NCBI RefSeq assembly: GCF_000317575.1
Contig: NC_019748.1
Span: 2,000,001 to 2,064,000 of the forward strand
Length of the DNA: 64,000 nucleotides
Origin: Stanieria cyanosphaera PCC 7437
GTDB lineage: Bacteria; Cyanobacteriota; Cyanobacteriia; Cyanobacteriales; Xenococcaceae
Direction: 5' to 3'
This document shows, piece after piece, positions 28,344 to 38,171 of this stretch (its first letter is position 1; every line of letters begins with the position of its first letter). A program made the position numbers and the translations under genes. The notes beneath the pieces are model-generated. The model was not told where the DNA came from. It did no database searches and saw only the letters and a list, made by a program, of their open reading frames with translations.

Positions 28344-28916
28344 TTAATTTTTTTGAGGGGAACACTGTTTTTTGTGATGATACCAATCTCGCCAAGCTTT
28401 AGAACTACGAATAGCAAGCCACAATAGTAATAAAGCAATCAAACCTCCCTGTTGAGGCGCAGAAAAAGCTAACAATACCAAGCTTAGACAAAGAATATCT
28501 TCAAGTATTACGATGAAGATTGGTATCCCGCGTAAGCGAAAAAACCAACCCACTTGCACTAAAGTCAAAACTAACGCAAATACTGCTCCAACTACAGCAA
28601 TAATCCAAGTAGGAGTAAAATCAATCTCTGCAATTTCTACGACAGTTACAGCAGTTAAAGCTCCTACTAACGGACTAAAGATTAATTGAAATATTTGTAA
28701 AATTCTTTGTCCGAGTAATTTTTTTGAAGCAAATAATTCAAACAACGACCACGAAATTAAAATTGCTAAAATCACTCGCGGATTAATTTTGGCTACAAAC
28801 GGTAGTTTTGACCATAATTTGTCTTCGTCAAACAAGCTAATTACCAGTAAAGGTAAAGCAATTCTCATGCCTGCTGCTGCTGAAGCTGATAAAACTGCCA
28901 AAATTAAAGTAAACAT
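28344..28916 (-). CDS. DUF4126 family membrane protein
   Basis: 190 residues with about five hydrophobic helices and an N-terminus (ILAVLSASAAAGMRIALPLL) typical of DUF4126 proteins. Inner-membrane protein of unknown function. It is convergent with hemH (gap 61 bases) and divergent from the glutaredoxin gene. Confidence 0.75.
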   Translation of the reverse strand: MFTLILAVLSASAAAGMRIALPLLVISLFDEDKLWSKLPFVAKINPRVILAILISWSLFELFASKKLLGQRILQIFQLIFSPLVGALTAVTVVEIAEIDFTPTWIIAVVGAVFALVLTLVQVGWFFRLRGIPIFIVILEDILCLSLVLLAFSAPQQGGLIALLLLWLAIRSSKAWRDWYHHKKQCSPQKN

Positions 28917-29080
28917 GGTCTAAAATCTAACTGGCTTGAAAGCAACTCCAAGATAGCTGAAAAATTTTAAGGTTTGGGATCGATAGTCTTTACTTGAGCC
29001 GATTTAAACTACAAAATACTAATATTTTTGGTAACAAATAACTACTCGCTATAATTCAAACAATTACGTTGGATTTTTTT

Positions 29081-29395
29081 ATGCTCGATTTTCTTAATCC
29101 TCTTTTTGGTCGCAATCCAGAAAAAATTAAAGCTAATGTAGAAATATACACTTGGGCAACTTGTCCATTTTGTATAAGAGCAAAGATGCTACTGTGGTGG
29201 AAAGGGGTTGAATTTACTGAATACAAAATAGATGGTGATGAAGTAGCTAGAAATCAAATGGCTCAAAGAGCTAATGGGAAAAGAACAGTCCCACAAATTT
29301 TTATTAACAATCAACATATTGGTGGTTGCGATAATCTCTACGAATTAGATAGTCAAGGAAAATTAAATTCTTTATTATTTGAAGCAACTAGTTAA
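29081..29395 (+). CDS. grxC: Glutaredoxin (dithiol, GrxC type)
   Basis: Glutathione-dependent disulfide reductase. The 104 residues from the ATG include the dithiol active site ATCPFCIRAK, the cis-proline loop RTVPQIFIN and the glutathione-binding GGCDNLYEL. I choose the ATG at 29081; an in-frame TTG at 29069 adds four residues without family support. The extra N-terminal LDFLNPLFGRNPEKIK is common in cyanobacterial copies. Confidence 0.95.
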   Translation: MLDFLNPLFGRNPEKIKANVEIYTWATCPFCIRAKMLLWWKGVEFTEYKIDGDEVARNQMAQRANGKRTVPQIFINNQHIGGCDNLYELDSQGKLNSLLFEATS

Positions 29396-29431
29396 TAATT
29401 GAATTTTATTTTTTTCCTGGTTTAAATTCAG

Positions 29432-30595
29432 CTAAATATCTAATCTTTGCCAGGTTAAATTTTGTTCGGTTTCGTCCCAATGCCAACGCAATAAATTAGC
29501 AGGTTGTCCCACCGCTATTCCTGATAAACCAATTGCTTGACGAGGCGATTGGGTTGCCATTGCGATCGCTTTTTCAAGGCTACAAATTTCCCATTCAACT
29601 AAATTATTTACTCCTGCTAATAAGGGTAGGGTTGTTCCTGCTAACGTTCCATCAGCAAGTTTAGCTGTTCCAGATTTAATTTCTATTTCTCGACTGTCCC
29701 AAGGATAGATTCCATCGGGCAATCCTAGAGGTGCTAAAGCATCACTAACTAAAAAGATTCCTTGTTCATAATTACTAGCTGCTAACAAAATTTTCATCAT
29801 GCTAGAACAGACATGGTTGCCATCAGCAATTAAGCCACAAAATACTGAAGAATTAATGATTGCTTCTCCTAACAAACCAGCTTGACGATGATGTAAACTG
29901 GGCATGGCATTAAAGGCATGAGTTACCATTGATGCTCCTAATTTAAAGGCAGTTTTTGCTTGTTCGTCTGTTGCGGTTGAGTGTCCCAAGCTAATAACTA
30001 TTCCTTGAGAATGTAAATGAGCAATTGTTGTTCCACTTGAGTCTAATTCGGGAGCTAAAGTAATAACTTTGACAAGATTTTGATAACTTCCTAGAACTTG
30101 TTGTAAATTTTCAATTGTTAAGGGTAATAAGTATTCGGCTGGATGCGCTCCTCTTTTTTCATAATTTAGAAAAGGGCCTTCTAAATGAACTCCGATAATT
30201 TGGGCTGTTTTTTTACTATGAGTTTGACTATTAATAAACTTATCTATTGTTGCCAACGAGTTTTGAATTTTTTCGACTGAAGTGGTCACAATTGTGGGTA
30301 AAAATCCGTCTACTCCCTGCGACCAAAGAAAATCACAAATTTTTGAGAGTTTAGGTAAGTCTTCTGGTTGTAAATCGGGAAAGGCTAAGCCCAGCGCACC
30401 ATTAATTTGTAAATCTATTCCTCCTAAAGATAGCCAATCTCCTTGTAAATCAATAACTTGTTTATCAGCGATCGCTATGGTATGATTACTGCTAGGTTTA
30501 ATTTGATTAATTATTCCACACTCATTAATTTCTACTTGTTGCAACTCCTCAAAACCAGGCAAACAAGCATTAATAATTATTTTTCCATTTCCCAT
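29432..30595 (-). CDS. nagA: N-acetylglucosamine-6-phosphate deacetylase
   Basis: Removes acetate from GlcNAc-6-phosphate in amino-sugar recycling. The 387 residues show the amidohydrolase features GGIDLQINGA, the metal ligand Glu in HLEGPFLNYEKRGAH, the His ligands in SLGHSTA and THAFNAM, and the catalytic Asp in LVSDALAPLG. Length is normal. No nagB or PTS gene is adjacent. Its stop lies 36 bases from the convergent glutaredoxin gene. Confidence 0.94.
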   Translation of the reverse strand: MGNGKIIINACLPGFEELQQVEINECGIINQIKPSSNHTIAIADKQVIDLQGDWLSLGGIDLQINGALGLAFPDLQPEDLPKLSKICDFLWSQGVDGFLPTIVTTSVEKIQNSLATIDKFINSQTHSKKTAQIIGVHLEGPFLNYEKRGAHPAEYLLPLTIENLQQVLGSYQNLVKVITLAPELDSSGTTIAHLHSQGIVISLGHSTATDEQAKTAFKLGASMVTHAFNAMPSLHHRQAGLLGEAIINSSVFCGLIADGNHVCSSMMKILLAASNYEQGIFLVSDALAPLGLPDGIYPWDSREIEIKSGTAKLADGTLAGTTLPLLAGVNNLVEWEICSLEKAIAMATQSPRQAIGLSGIAVGQPANLLRWHWDETEQNLTWQRLDI

Positions 30596-30861
30596 TATTT
30601 TTTTTCAAAGCTAAAAAGAAACGCGCTTTTTTTTGATTAGTCAATGATAGTTTTTGCTTGACTTTATGTTATTATTTTAGATAATGGGAATAGTGACGTT
30701 TATTGATAAGTGCCAATATTTCCATTATGAAACTATCTTGTTTAAATAATACCAAAAAACAAACTCATTACCTCTCGATCTTTGAGCAAATTTTCTAAAA
30801 AAAATCTTAAAAAAAGTCATTAACAAGTTAAAATAGTTGCTTCAAGAATTAATCAAGAATC

Positions 30862-31386
30862 GTGAGTCAAACCAAGCCAGTTGTAGGGATTATTATGGGC
30901 AGTGATTCCGATTTGCCCACCATGTCAAGCGCGATCGCAGTATGTGAAGAATTTGAGATAGAATGCGAAGTTGCGATCGTTTCTGCCCATCGCACACCAG
31001 AAAGAATGGTTCATTATGCTCAAACTGCCCATCAACGAGGAATCAAAGTAATTATTGCGGGGGCAGGTGGTGCAGCACATTTACCAGGAATGGTAGCTTC
31101 TCTAACTCCTTTACCAGTAATTGGCGTACCCGTTGCCACTAAAAATTTACAAGGAGTTGATTCTCTTTATTCAATTGTCCAAATGCCAGCAGGAATTCCT
31201 GTCGCTACAGTAGCCATTGGCAACGCAAAAAATGCTGGTTTATTAGCCATTCAAATTCTCGCGACTAGCGATCCAGAATTATTAACCAAAGTACAACAAT
31301 ATCGTCAAAGTTTAACTGAAATGGTGATGGAGAAACAAGCTAAATTAGAAGAAGTAGGTTATCAAGATTATTTAAAAATCCTGTAA
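30862..31386 (+). CDS. purE: N5-carboxyaminoimidazole ribonucleotide mutase
   Basis: Converts N5-CAIR to CAIR in purine synthesis. The 174 residues have the family landmarks [13 protein letters not shown] (phosphate loop), [10 protein letters not shown] and [18 protein letters not shown]. Start is GTG, supported by the start of homology at [16 protein letters not shown]. It is transcribed alone; purK is not nearby. Confidence 0.97.
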   Translation: MSQTKPVVGIIMGSDSDLPTMSSAIAVCEEFEIECEVAIVSAHRTPERMVHYAQTAHQRGIKVIIAGAGGAAHLPGMVASLTPLPVIGVPVATKNLQGVDSLYSIVQMPAGIPVATVAIGNAKNAGLLAIQILATSDPELLTKVQQYRQSLTEMVMEKQAKLEEVGYQDYLKIL

Positions 31387-31648
31387 AATTCGCCTTCTAT
31401 AGAGACGTAATCTAAGCTGTTGTGCATTGTCCCGACTGCATATTATAGCACTACTTTATAGGGTTAAGACACAAAAATATTGTACGCCCCCCCGTCCCCT
31501 ACGATCAATAATAATGTCCTAATGTTTTTTTGTACTGCTATATTAAATTAGAAATAGGCAATGAAAGCTTCTCCGTTTCTCCGCATCCCTATGTCACTCA
31601 TAGCCAGCAATTTAAATGATTAACAGCTTATTACATCTCTACTTTTAA

Positions 31649-32956
31649 TTATTGATTTTTTTCGCTACAAATCTGATTCAGATTGTATTGAATATCTGCC
31701 CATTGTTGAGGAAATTTATCTTTGGTATAAACTACTGAAGCTTGTTTCAAAAAAAAGATTGCCTGATCAATATTTTCTGACTTATTGCCTTTAATACGAT
31801 GACGATAAGCACCAGCTAAATTATTCTGAATCATTGCCCAATTGTATGGAAATTGCTTTAAAGTATGAACTGATAAAGCTTTTTGATAGCAACTAATTGC
31901 CTCTTCAATATTTTTTTCCCGTTCGCCTGTAGTTATACTTTGAAAAGCATTGCCCAAATTATTTTGTACCATTGCCCATTGATGAGGAAAATCTTGAGGC
32001 GTATAAATTTTTAAAGCTTCTTGAAGATGATGAATTGCTGTTAATAAATTTTCTTGTCGATTTCCATACAAACGACTGAGATAAGCATCCCCCAAATTAT
32101 TATGACTAGCAGCCCAATCTTGAGGAAAATCATCAAAATTATGAACTAATAATGCTTGTTGATAATGTGCGATCGCATTGTCAATGTTTTCAGCCCTGTC
32201 GTCTTTGAAACGATAGAGATAAGCAATACCCAAATTACGTTGAATATTTGCCCATCGGTAAGCATATTTCTCTTTAGTAAAAACTGTTAAAGCAAAATGA
32301 TAAAACGCGATCGCATTCTCGATATTTTCTATTTTATTTCCCTTGATTCTATCGCGATAAGCATTAGCTAAATTGCCATGAATAATCGCCCAATTTTCAG
32401 GAAATTGAAGTTTTTTATAGGGTTTTAAAGCAGTTTGATAACCAATAATTGCTACTTCTAAATTGTTAGCTTTGTTTCCTTTAGGAAAATCACTTAATAA
32501 ATTACAAAAATTTACAATGTCATTGGCAACACTACGAGCTTGTTCTGGTTTAACTGAATTAAAAGTTTCTGTAGCCCAATATTGTAGAATTGTTCCTAAA
32601 TTATCATCAATTTTGTCAATATTTTGTTCTAAAATCGAATAGATTAATTGAGGTGTAGCTTGTTGAGATACTTTGTGTAAAACTGCCATTAAAAATTTTA
32701 AATATTCTTGGCGATTAACTGTAGCTGAGTTAGTTTTTTCTAATTGAAGTAATTTACTAGCTAAACTAATTAATCTTTCTGCTTGGTCTAGATATTGTTT
32801 TTTTCTAAGATTTTCTCCTACAGTAATTAAGTGACTAATTAAATTTTGATTGACTAAATTTTTATGAGCGTTAAGAATTTCCATTTCTAATGCTCGTGGA
32901 CTATTAAGCAGAGTTTCAATTAGTTTTAAATATAATTGTGTCTGTGGTTGAGTCAT
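31649..32956 (-). CDS. Tetratricopeptide-repeat protein
   Basis: 435 residues without signal peptide. The N-terminal 150 residues are helical; from about residue 160 come five to six long (about 50-residue) TPR-like units of the pattern NIDNAIAHYQQAL..WA..NNLG-AY--R--G. This WAxxxxNLGxAY type is frequent in cyanobacteria and fungi and suggests a protein-protein scaffold. No effector domain is seen. The neighbouring gap of about 335 bases separates it from murJ. Confidence 0.85.
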   Translation of the reverse strand: MTQPQTQLYLKLIETLLNSPRALEMEILNAHKNLVNQNLISHLITVGENLRKKQYLDQAERLISLASKLLQLEKTNSATVNRQEYLKFLMAVLHKVSQQATPQLIYSILEQNIDKIDDNLGTILQYWATETFNSVKPEQARSVANDIVNFCNLLSDFPKGNKANNLEVAIIGYQTALKPYKKLQFPENWAIIHGNLANAYRDRIKGNKIENIENAIAFYHFALTVFTKEKYAYRWANIQRNLGIAYLYRFKDDRAENIDNAIAHYQQALLVHNFDDFPQDWAASHNNLGDAYLSRLYGNRQENLLTAIHHLQEALKIYTPQDFPHQWAMVQNNLGNAFQSITTGEREKNIEEAISCYQKALSVHTLKQFPYNWAMIQNNLAGAYRHRIKGNKSENIDQAIFFLKQASVVYTKDKFPQQWADIQYNLNQICSEKNQ

Positions 32957-33291
32957 CAGGCTGTCTGGAGATTAAGTGATGGTTAAGTATTATATTTTTT
33001 GACTATTATTTGGTATTTATAAATACTTTTAAGGAAAATATAATTTTTACAGTTTAATTGACTACATTTAATAACAGTAAATTAGAACTACTACCCAAAT
33101 TCTTACTCTAATTAGATAATAACTGATGTTTGAAGCTCGGAGTAAAATCGAAAAAAATAAATTTGATTGGTTGTGTTTATGTTATTAATTAAGCTTAAAT
33201 ATTGATTTTATTAATATTTTTATGTACAGCTTGTTAAAAATTGAATTAGCTCTAGACGAATCTTTGTCAAGAAAGATAAACTCAACAGTCA
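32957..33291. other. Intergenic region between divergent genes
   Basis: Very AT-rich, about 335 bases, presumably holding the promoters of the TPR gene and murJ. Nothing else is seen. Confidence 0.4.
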
Positions 33292-34914
33292 TTGTCTCCT
33301 TTATCTAAATATCCTGTGTCTGTAACTAAAAAATCATCTCGTTCTTTAGCTAGTATTGCTAGTATTGTTGCTATTGCTACTCTAATTAGCAAAATTGTTG
33401 GTTTAGTCCGCGAACAAATTGTTGCTGCTGCTTTTGGAGTAGGTGAAGTTGTCAATGCTTATGCCTATGCTTATGTGATACCTGGATTTCTTTTAATTTT
33501 ATTAGGTGGTATCAATGGTCCTTTTCACAGTGCGTTAGTTAGTGTTTTAGCCAAAAGAGATAAATCAGAAGCTGCGCCTTTAGTAGAAACAGTTACTACC
33601 TTAGTGACGGCAATGCTGTTAATTGTCACCGTAATTTTAGTAGTTTTTGCAGGTACTTTTATTGATTTATTAGCACCAGGGTTAGAATCAGAAGTTAGGG
33701 AAATAGCCATTTTTCAATTACGGATTATGGCACCAGTTGCGATGCTAGCAGGATTAATCGGAATTGGTTTTGGTACTCTTAACGCTGCGGATCAATATTG
33801 GCTTCCTAGTATCAGTCCCCTGTTTTCTAGCATTACAATTGTAATTGGTGTAGGGATTTTACTTTGGCAAGTAGGAGAACAACTCAACACACCTGAATAT
33901 TTCCAAATAGGTTCGTTGATCTTAGCAGGCGGAACAGTAGCTGGAGCTATTTTACAATGGTTAGCACAATTAATTGCTCAATGGCGATCGGGATTGGGTT
34001 CGTTGCGGTTGCGATTTGACTGGCGAATTCCTGGAGTAATGGATGTGTTGAAAGTAATGGCACCAGCTACTCTCTCTTCAGGAATGTTACAAATTAATGT
34101 TTATACCGACTTATATTTTGTTTCTTATCTTAGCGGTGCTGCTGCTGCGATGCGTTATGCCAACTTTATTGTTTTAACTCCTGTTGGCATTATTTCTAAT
34201 ATGATTTTAGTACCATTTTTACCAGTCTTTTCTCGGCTGGCTGCACCTGAAAATTGGCAAGAATTAAAAGTCAGAATTCGTCAGGGATTATTTTTAACTG
34301 CTTTAACGATGTTGCCTTTAACCGCAGTATTTTTATCCCTTGCTTTACCAATTGTAAGATTAATTTATCAACGCTACCAATTTAATGAAGAAGCAGCACA
34401 ATTAGTTGCACCTTTATTAATGGTTTATGGTTTGGGAATGTTTTTTTATTTAGGAAGAGATGTTTTAGTGAGGGTTTTTTATGCTTTAGGAGATGGCGAA
34501 ACACCTTTTCGAGTCAGTATTCTTAATATTTTTCTCAATGTAATTTTAGATTATTTTTTGGTAAAAAGTTTTGCTGCTCCTGGTGTAGTGATGGCAACTA
34601 TTAGCGTAAATGTTTTTTCGATGGTTATATTTCTCTCAATTTTGCATCGTCGTTTACATGGTTTACCTTTAGTTGAATGGGGATTAACTTGGTTAGGTTT
34701 AGTGTTTGCTAGTGTCTTAGCTAGTTTAGGTAGTTGGGGAGTTAGTTGGGGATTTGAGAGAGTTTTAGGAAATAATAATTTCTTGTTATTGTTATTAGAA
34801 TTGGGACTCGCTACAGCATCGGCGTTAATTATTTTTATTTTGATTGCCATGCAGTTTAAATTACCAGAATTAGAACTATTAACATCTCGAATTCGTCAGA
34901 AAATTAGACGTTAA
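33292..34914 (+). CDS. murJ: Lipid II flippase MurJ
   Basis: Flips the peptidoglycan precursor lipid II across the inner membrane. The 540 residues form about 14 hydrophobic helices of the MOP exporter superfamily, beginning ASIVAIATLISKIVGLVREQ with the conserved Arg of helix 1, followed by GGINGPFHSALVSVLAKRD and PVFSRLAAPENWQELKVRIR. The first codon is either TTG at 33292 or GTG at 33316; both are in frame and neither has a clear ribosome site. Confidence 0.95.
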   Translation: MSPLSKYPVSVTKKSSRSLASIASIVAIATLISKIVGLVREQIVAAAFGVGEVVNAYAYAYVIPGFLLILLGGINGPFHSALVSVLAKRDKSEAAPLVETVTTLVTAMLLIVTVILVVFAGTFIDLLAPGLESEVREIAIFQLRIMAPVAMLAGLIGIGFGTLNAADQYWLPSISPLFSSITIVIGVGILLWQVGEQLNTPEYFQIGSLILAGGTVAGAILQWLAQLIAQWRSGLGSLRLRFDWRIPGVMDVLKVMAPATLSSGMLQINVYTDLYFVSYLSGAAAAMRYANFIVLTPVGIISNMILVPFLPVFSRLAAPENWQELKVRIRQGLFLTALTMLPLTAVFLSLALPIVRLIYQRYQFNEEAAQLVAPLLMVYGLGMFFYLGRDVLVRVFYALGDGETPFRVSILNIFLNVILDYFLVKSFAAPGVVMATISVNVFSMVIFLSILHRRLHGLPLVEWGLTWLGLVFASVLASLGSWGVSWGFERVLGNNNFLLLLLELGLATASALIIFILIAMQFKLPELELLTSRIRQKIRR

Positions 34915-35091
34915 AGTTGATTTTTTTAATCTTTGTTTGAGCTTGATGACTTATATCAAGTAAATTAACCGCAATAAAAAAAACTACAAATCTCAATTTA
35001 GCAAAACCTATACTGTAGTTGTTTAACCAGACCTGATATTAGTATTACAATTTAAGAGGATTATGATGATGTTTAAAAAAAAATTTTCAAT

Positions 35092-35886
35092 ATGATTGCC
35101 CAAGAAACAAACTGGTTTAATCTTTTTGGACAATATGTACCAGAAAAGACTACATGGCACGCTTTAACTACAGTCTATTCTATAGAATTAGAAGTAATTC
35201 GTTCTTATAAATTTACACGAACATTTAGCACTAATGCTGATAAAAGTATAATTTATCATCACAATATTTATTATTTACCTGATAACCAGATCAAGGAACA
35301 AAGTTGGAAATTAGAGCGACAAAAATGTAATCAACCCGATGGCGTTTTCCATCCAGAAGCTGAAAACATGAGAGCAATTGGTTTTGGCAATGAAACAAGC
35401 ATTTGGATATCTAAAACATTTAGCCATAACCATAATTTTGGCTCGGAAGTTTTTTTTCAACAACAAGATTGGCGATACAGTGTTATTCCAGTGTATGAAG
35501 GGGGTAATTTATCTCGGATCGTTACGATTAAAGAAAATAAGCAACATTTTCCCACTCAAATTAATGAAGAGAAAATTACTAATTTATCAGGAAAATGGCA
35601 ATTAAAACAAATAAAAATGAAACCCGATTTAAAAACATCTAATCAAGAATTTGCTTCTCAAGAGATTCAAAATAGTGTATTTATCAAAACTAATCAAAAC
35701 TATTTTCTGCCTGAAAAAATTATTCTTAATGTGCCTTCAATCATTCCTATGAATCAAACATTTGAAATGCTTGTGGGTAAACAAATTACAGACAATTTAT
35801 ATAAACAGATTAAAGTTCAATACAATTCAAGCGGAAAATTAAGTGAATTAACTTCAGAAGTTTATCAACTAGACGCATCAAGATAA
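35092..35886 (+). CDS. DUF3598-like (lipocalin-type) hypothetical protein
   Basis: 264 residues, strand-rich, with MRAIGFGNETSIWISKTF, SEVFFQQQDWRYSVIPVYEG and a Leu/Thr strand RIVTIKE that resemble the cyanobacterial DUF3598 beta-barrel family. Function unknown. The only good ribosome site (AGAGGA, 35055-35060) precedes an ATG at 35063 in a different frame; that frame runs through an A9 tract and ends TGA overlapping this ATG (ATGA). Either the two are translationally coupled or one base is missing in the A tract. Confidence 0.6.
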   Translation: MIAQETNWFNLFGQYVPEKTTWHALTTVYSIELEVIRSYKFTRTFSTNADKSIIYHHNIYYLPDNQIKEQSWKLERQKCNQPDGVFHPEAENMRAIGFGNETSIWISKTFSHNHNFGSEVFFQQQDWRYSVIPVYEGGNLSRIVTIKENKQHFPTQINEEKITNLSGKWQLKQIKMKPDLKTSNQEFASQEIQNSVFIKTNQNYFLPEKIILNVPSIIPMNQTFEMLVGKQITDNLYKQIKVQYNSSGKLSELTSEVYQLDASR

Positions 35887-36049
35887 TTGGAGTTAGCTAT
35901 AGCATTTTTAAATATTTAATGATAATTAATAACTAGTAACCAAAGTGTAAGTAAAAAGAGCGGACTACTACTAACTTGTTTTGAAATATATAGAAATGTT
36001 TCTTTAAAAATGTTAATAGTAAAGAGTACTAACAACTAGAAACTCAGGA

Positions 36050-36712
36050 ATGCTCTCTGCAATTTTGTTTGATCTCGATGGCACTTTAGCTAATACAGAT
36101 CCGATTCATTTTTCGATCTGGCAAGAGCTATTAGCCCAATACAATATACACTGTGACCGTACTTTTTATCAAACCTATATTTCTGGTAGAACTAATGCAG
36201 AGATAATTCAAGATTTACTGCCTCAATTATCATCACAAGAAGCGATCCAACTAGCCGATTTAAAAGAAGAACGTTATCGTCACTCAGCCTCAACTTTAAC
36301 ACCAATGCCAGGGTTAAATCAAATTTTAGAATGGATGGAGCAACAACAACTCAAACAAGCAGTTGTTACTAATGCACCTCGTGAGAATGCTTATCATATG
36401 TTAACTGCACTAAATTTAACCGAGGTGTTTCCTATTGTAATTTTGGCAGAAGATGCACCACCAGGAAAACCCGATCCTGCACCTTATAATTTAGCTTTGA
36501 GTCGTTTAGGAGTTCAAGCAACTGAAGCAATTGCCTTTGAAGATTCTCCTTCGGGAATTCGTGCTGCTGTGGCTGCTGGTATTGTTACAATTGGGGTTGC
36601 TTCTACTCATGCTTCTGAACATCTAATTGAAGCAGGAGCAGTTATGACAATTGAAGACTTTACAAACCAACAACTTTGGCAAATATTAACTCACAAAATC
36701 AAATATTTGTAA
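36050..36712 (+). CDS. HAD-IA family hydrolase (beta-phosphoglucomutase-like)
   Basis: 220-residue HAD phosphatase with motif I ILFDLDGTLANTDP, motif II VVTNAPRENA, motif III Lys in PPGKPDPAPY and motif IV AFEDSPSGIRAAVAAG, plus a helical cap between motifs I and II. This is the beta-phosphoglucomutase / 2-deoxyglucose-6-phosphate phosphatase / phosphoglycolate phosphatase-like group; the exact substrate cannot be told from sequence. Transcribed alone. Confidence 0.92.
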   Translation: MLSAILFDLDGTLANTDPIHFSIWQELLAQYNIHCDRTFYQTYISGRTNAEIIQDLLPQLSSQEAIQLADLKEERYRHSASTLTPMPGLNQILEWMEQQQLKQAVVTNAPRENAYHMLTALNLTEVFPIVILAEDAPPGKPDPAPYNLALSRLGVQATEAIAFEDSPSGIRAAVAAGIVTIGVASTHASEHLIEAGAVMTIEDFTNQQLWQILTHKIKYL

Positions 36713-36821
36713 CTTTCTAAGCTTTCACGCATTTAATTTACTGGTTGAGAAGAGGCAAAAGGCAGAAGGAAAAGGAAAATATGCAGGTAGGACAATCCAC
36801 ATCAGCTTATGAGGTACATCC

Positions 36822-36964
36822 TGAGATAGTATAGTGGTTGAGCGTTGATAGTGGATTGTTGATTGTTAATTGGTAACTGACAACTGGACACTGTTAATGG
36901 TTAATTGTTCGTCCCTAATAATTAGTAATTAGTAATTAGTAACTGGTCACTGATAACTGGCGTA
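36822..36964. repeat. Low-complexity short tandem repeat tract
   Basis: Runs of related 6-8 base units such as TAATTAG repeated three times and variants of TTGATTG and AACTGG. Similar tracts lie near 40010, 44320, 46735-46785 and 49610-49650, all between genes. These match the short tandemly repeated sequences typical of cyanobacterial intergenic DNA. Confidence 0.6.
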
Positions 36965-36997
36965 CCTTACCAATATGAGAAACGCTATACCTGATTT

Positions 36998-38059
36998 TTA
37001 GGTTAATAAATCTAGTTGTCGCTTAATTTGTAATTGAATTTGCTGCAAAGAAGCTAAATTATCTCCAGAAAGAGGATTATTTTGTTTAAATTCTCTAATT
37101 TGTTGCAATTTTTGTTCCAATTTTTTAGCTAAATCTAAAGCTTGTTCTTCCCATTCTTTGATTTGTCTGCGTTGATACAACTCTAAAGCCTTGCCACGCA
37201 AAATTTGAATAGTTGCTTCTTCACCATATTCTCCTTGATGAATTCGCCAACGTATGAGCAACTTTTCTTCTTGATAATAATGTTCTAGCTCTCCCTGCTG
37301 TACTGTTGCTACTGGTATAGTAGGCAGCCCTGCAAATTTTTTAAATTCAACTAAAACCCCTTGAAATATTTTTAAATCTAGAGAATCAAAAGATAGTTTT
37401 AAAGCTCCATTTTGACTCCACAATACTCTGCCAGAATTAGCTAATCTTTCAAAATAAAGTCTGCCAATTCCTTGCTCTAAAACTCTTCCTAACAACTCCT
37501 GCCACAATACTTGTGGAGGTAAAGCAGCTAAAAATTCTACAGGAGCAGATAAGTAACGTGCTTTTATTTCTAGCGTTTGAATATTCTTGACGTGAGTAGC
37601 TGGCAATTTTGTCCGAGCAGCGTCAACTTGTTCGGTTATTTTGGGTAATTGTTCTGGAGCATCGATAAGTAAAGTTGGTCTTTCTTGAATTGGTTGTTTA
37701 GGAATAGCAACACGAGATCTCTTTTGACGAGAATGCTGAATATATGCCGAAAGAATTAATTGATGAGTATGAGCTTCAATTGGTTGCAAATGAAAACTCT
37801 CAATTTGATGACCACAAATCGAGCGAATCCCTTCTAAAAGGTTATGTTGCTCTGGATTTACCATGCCCAAAGTAAGACATTTTTGACTTAACTCAAGGGG
37901 AACAACCTTATGAGACAAACAGTAACGAACAGGTAATAAAGTATTAATTAGCTCGAAAATCCGAGCAGGATTAGTTTTAGTTGGTTGAAATTTTTGCTTA
38001 AGTCTCTGGCTCTTGGGTGGTTGCGAATTAGACTGAGCTAAGTCTTGAATGTAGGACAT
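36998..38059 (-). CDS. PilB/GspE-like protein lacking the ATPase domain
   Basis: 353 residues. The N-terminal part (FELINTLLPVRYCLSHKVVPLE, then LTLGMVNPEQHNLLEGIRSICG) resembles the GspE/PilB N1 domain. The middle part (LWQELLGRVLEQGIGRLYFE, then LIRWRIHQGEYGEEATIQIL) resembles the N2 domain, where type IV pilus ATPases read SDIHIEP and GE.VVLRIL. There is no Walker A or B motif; the C-terminus is a coiled coil (about 285-350). It could be a regulatory or structural partner of the pilus motor. This assignment rests on pattern resemblance only. Convergent neighbours are unrelated. Confidence 0.6.
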   Translation of the reverse strand: MSYIQDLAQSNSQPPKSQRLKQKFQPTKTNPARIFELINTLLPVRYCLSHKVVPLELSQKCLTLGMVNPEQHNLLEGIRSICGHQIESFHLQPIEAHTHQLILSAYIQHSRQKRSRVAIPKQPIQERPTLLIDAPEQLPKITEQVDAARTKLPATHVKNIQTLEIKARYLSAPVEFLAALPPQVLWQELLGRVLEQGIGRLYFERLANSGRVLWSQNGALKLSFDSLDLKIFQGVLVEFKKFAGLPTIPVATVQQGELEHYYQEEKLLIRWRIHQGEYGEEATIQILRGKALELYQRRQIKEWEEQALDLAKKLEQKLQQIREFKQNNPLSGDNLASLQQIQLQIKRQLDLLT

Positions 38060-38171
38060 GGCTTGCTCGAACTTGCGTATATTAACTTTGATTATATTTA
38101 AGGAAATTTACTTAATCAATAGTACTGAGATCAAAGTTGGGCTAACTTTACTGAATCATTAAATTTAGTGC

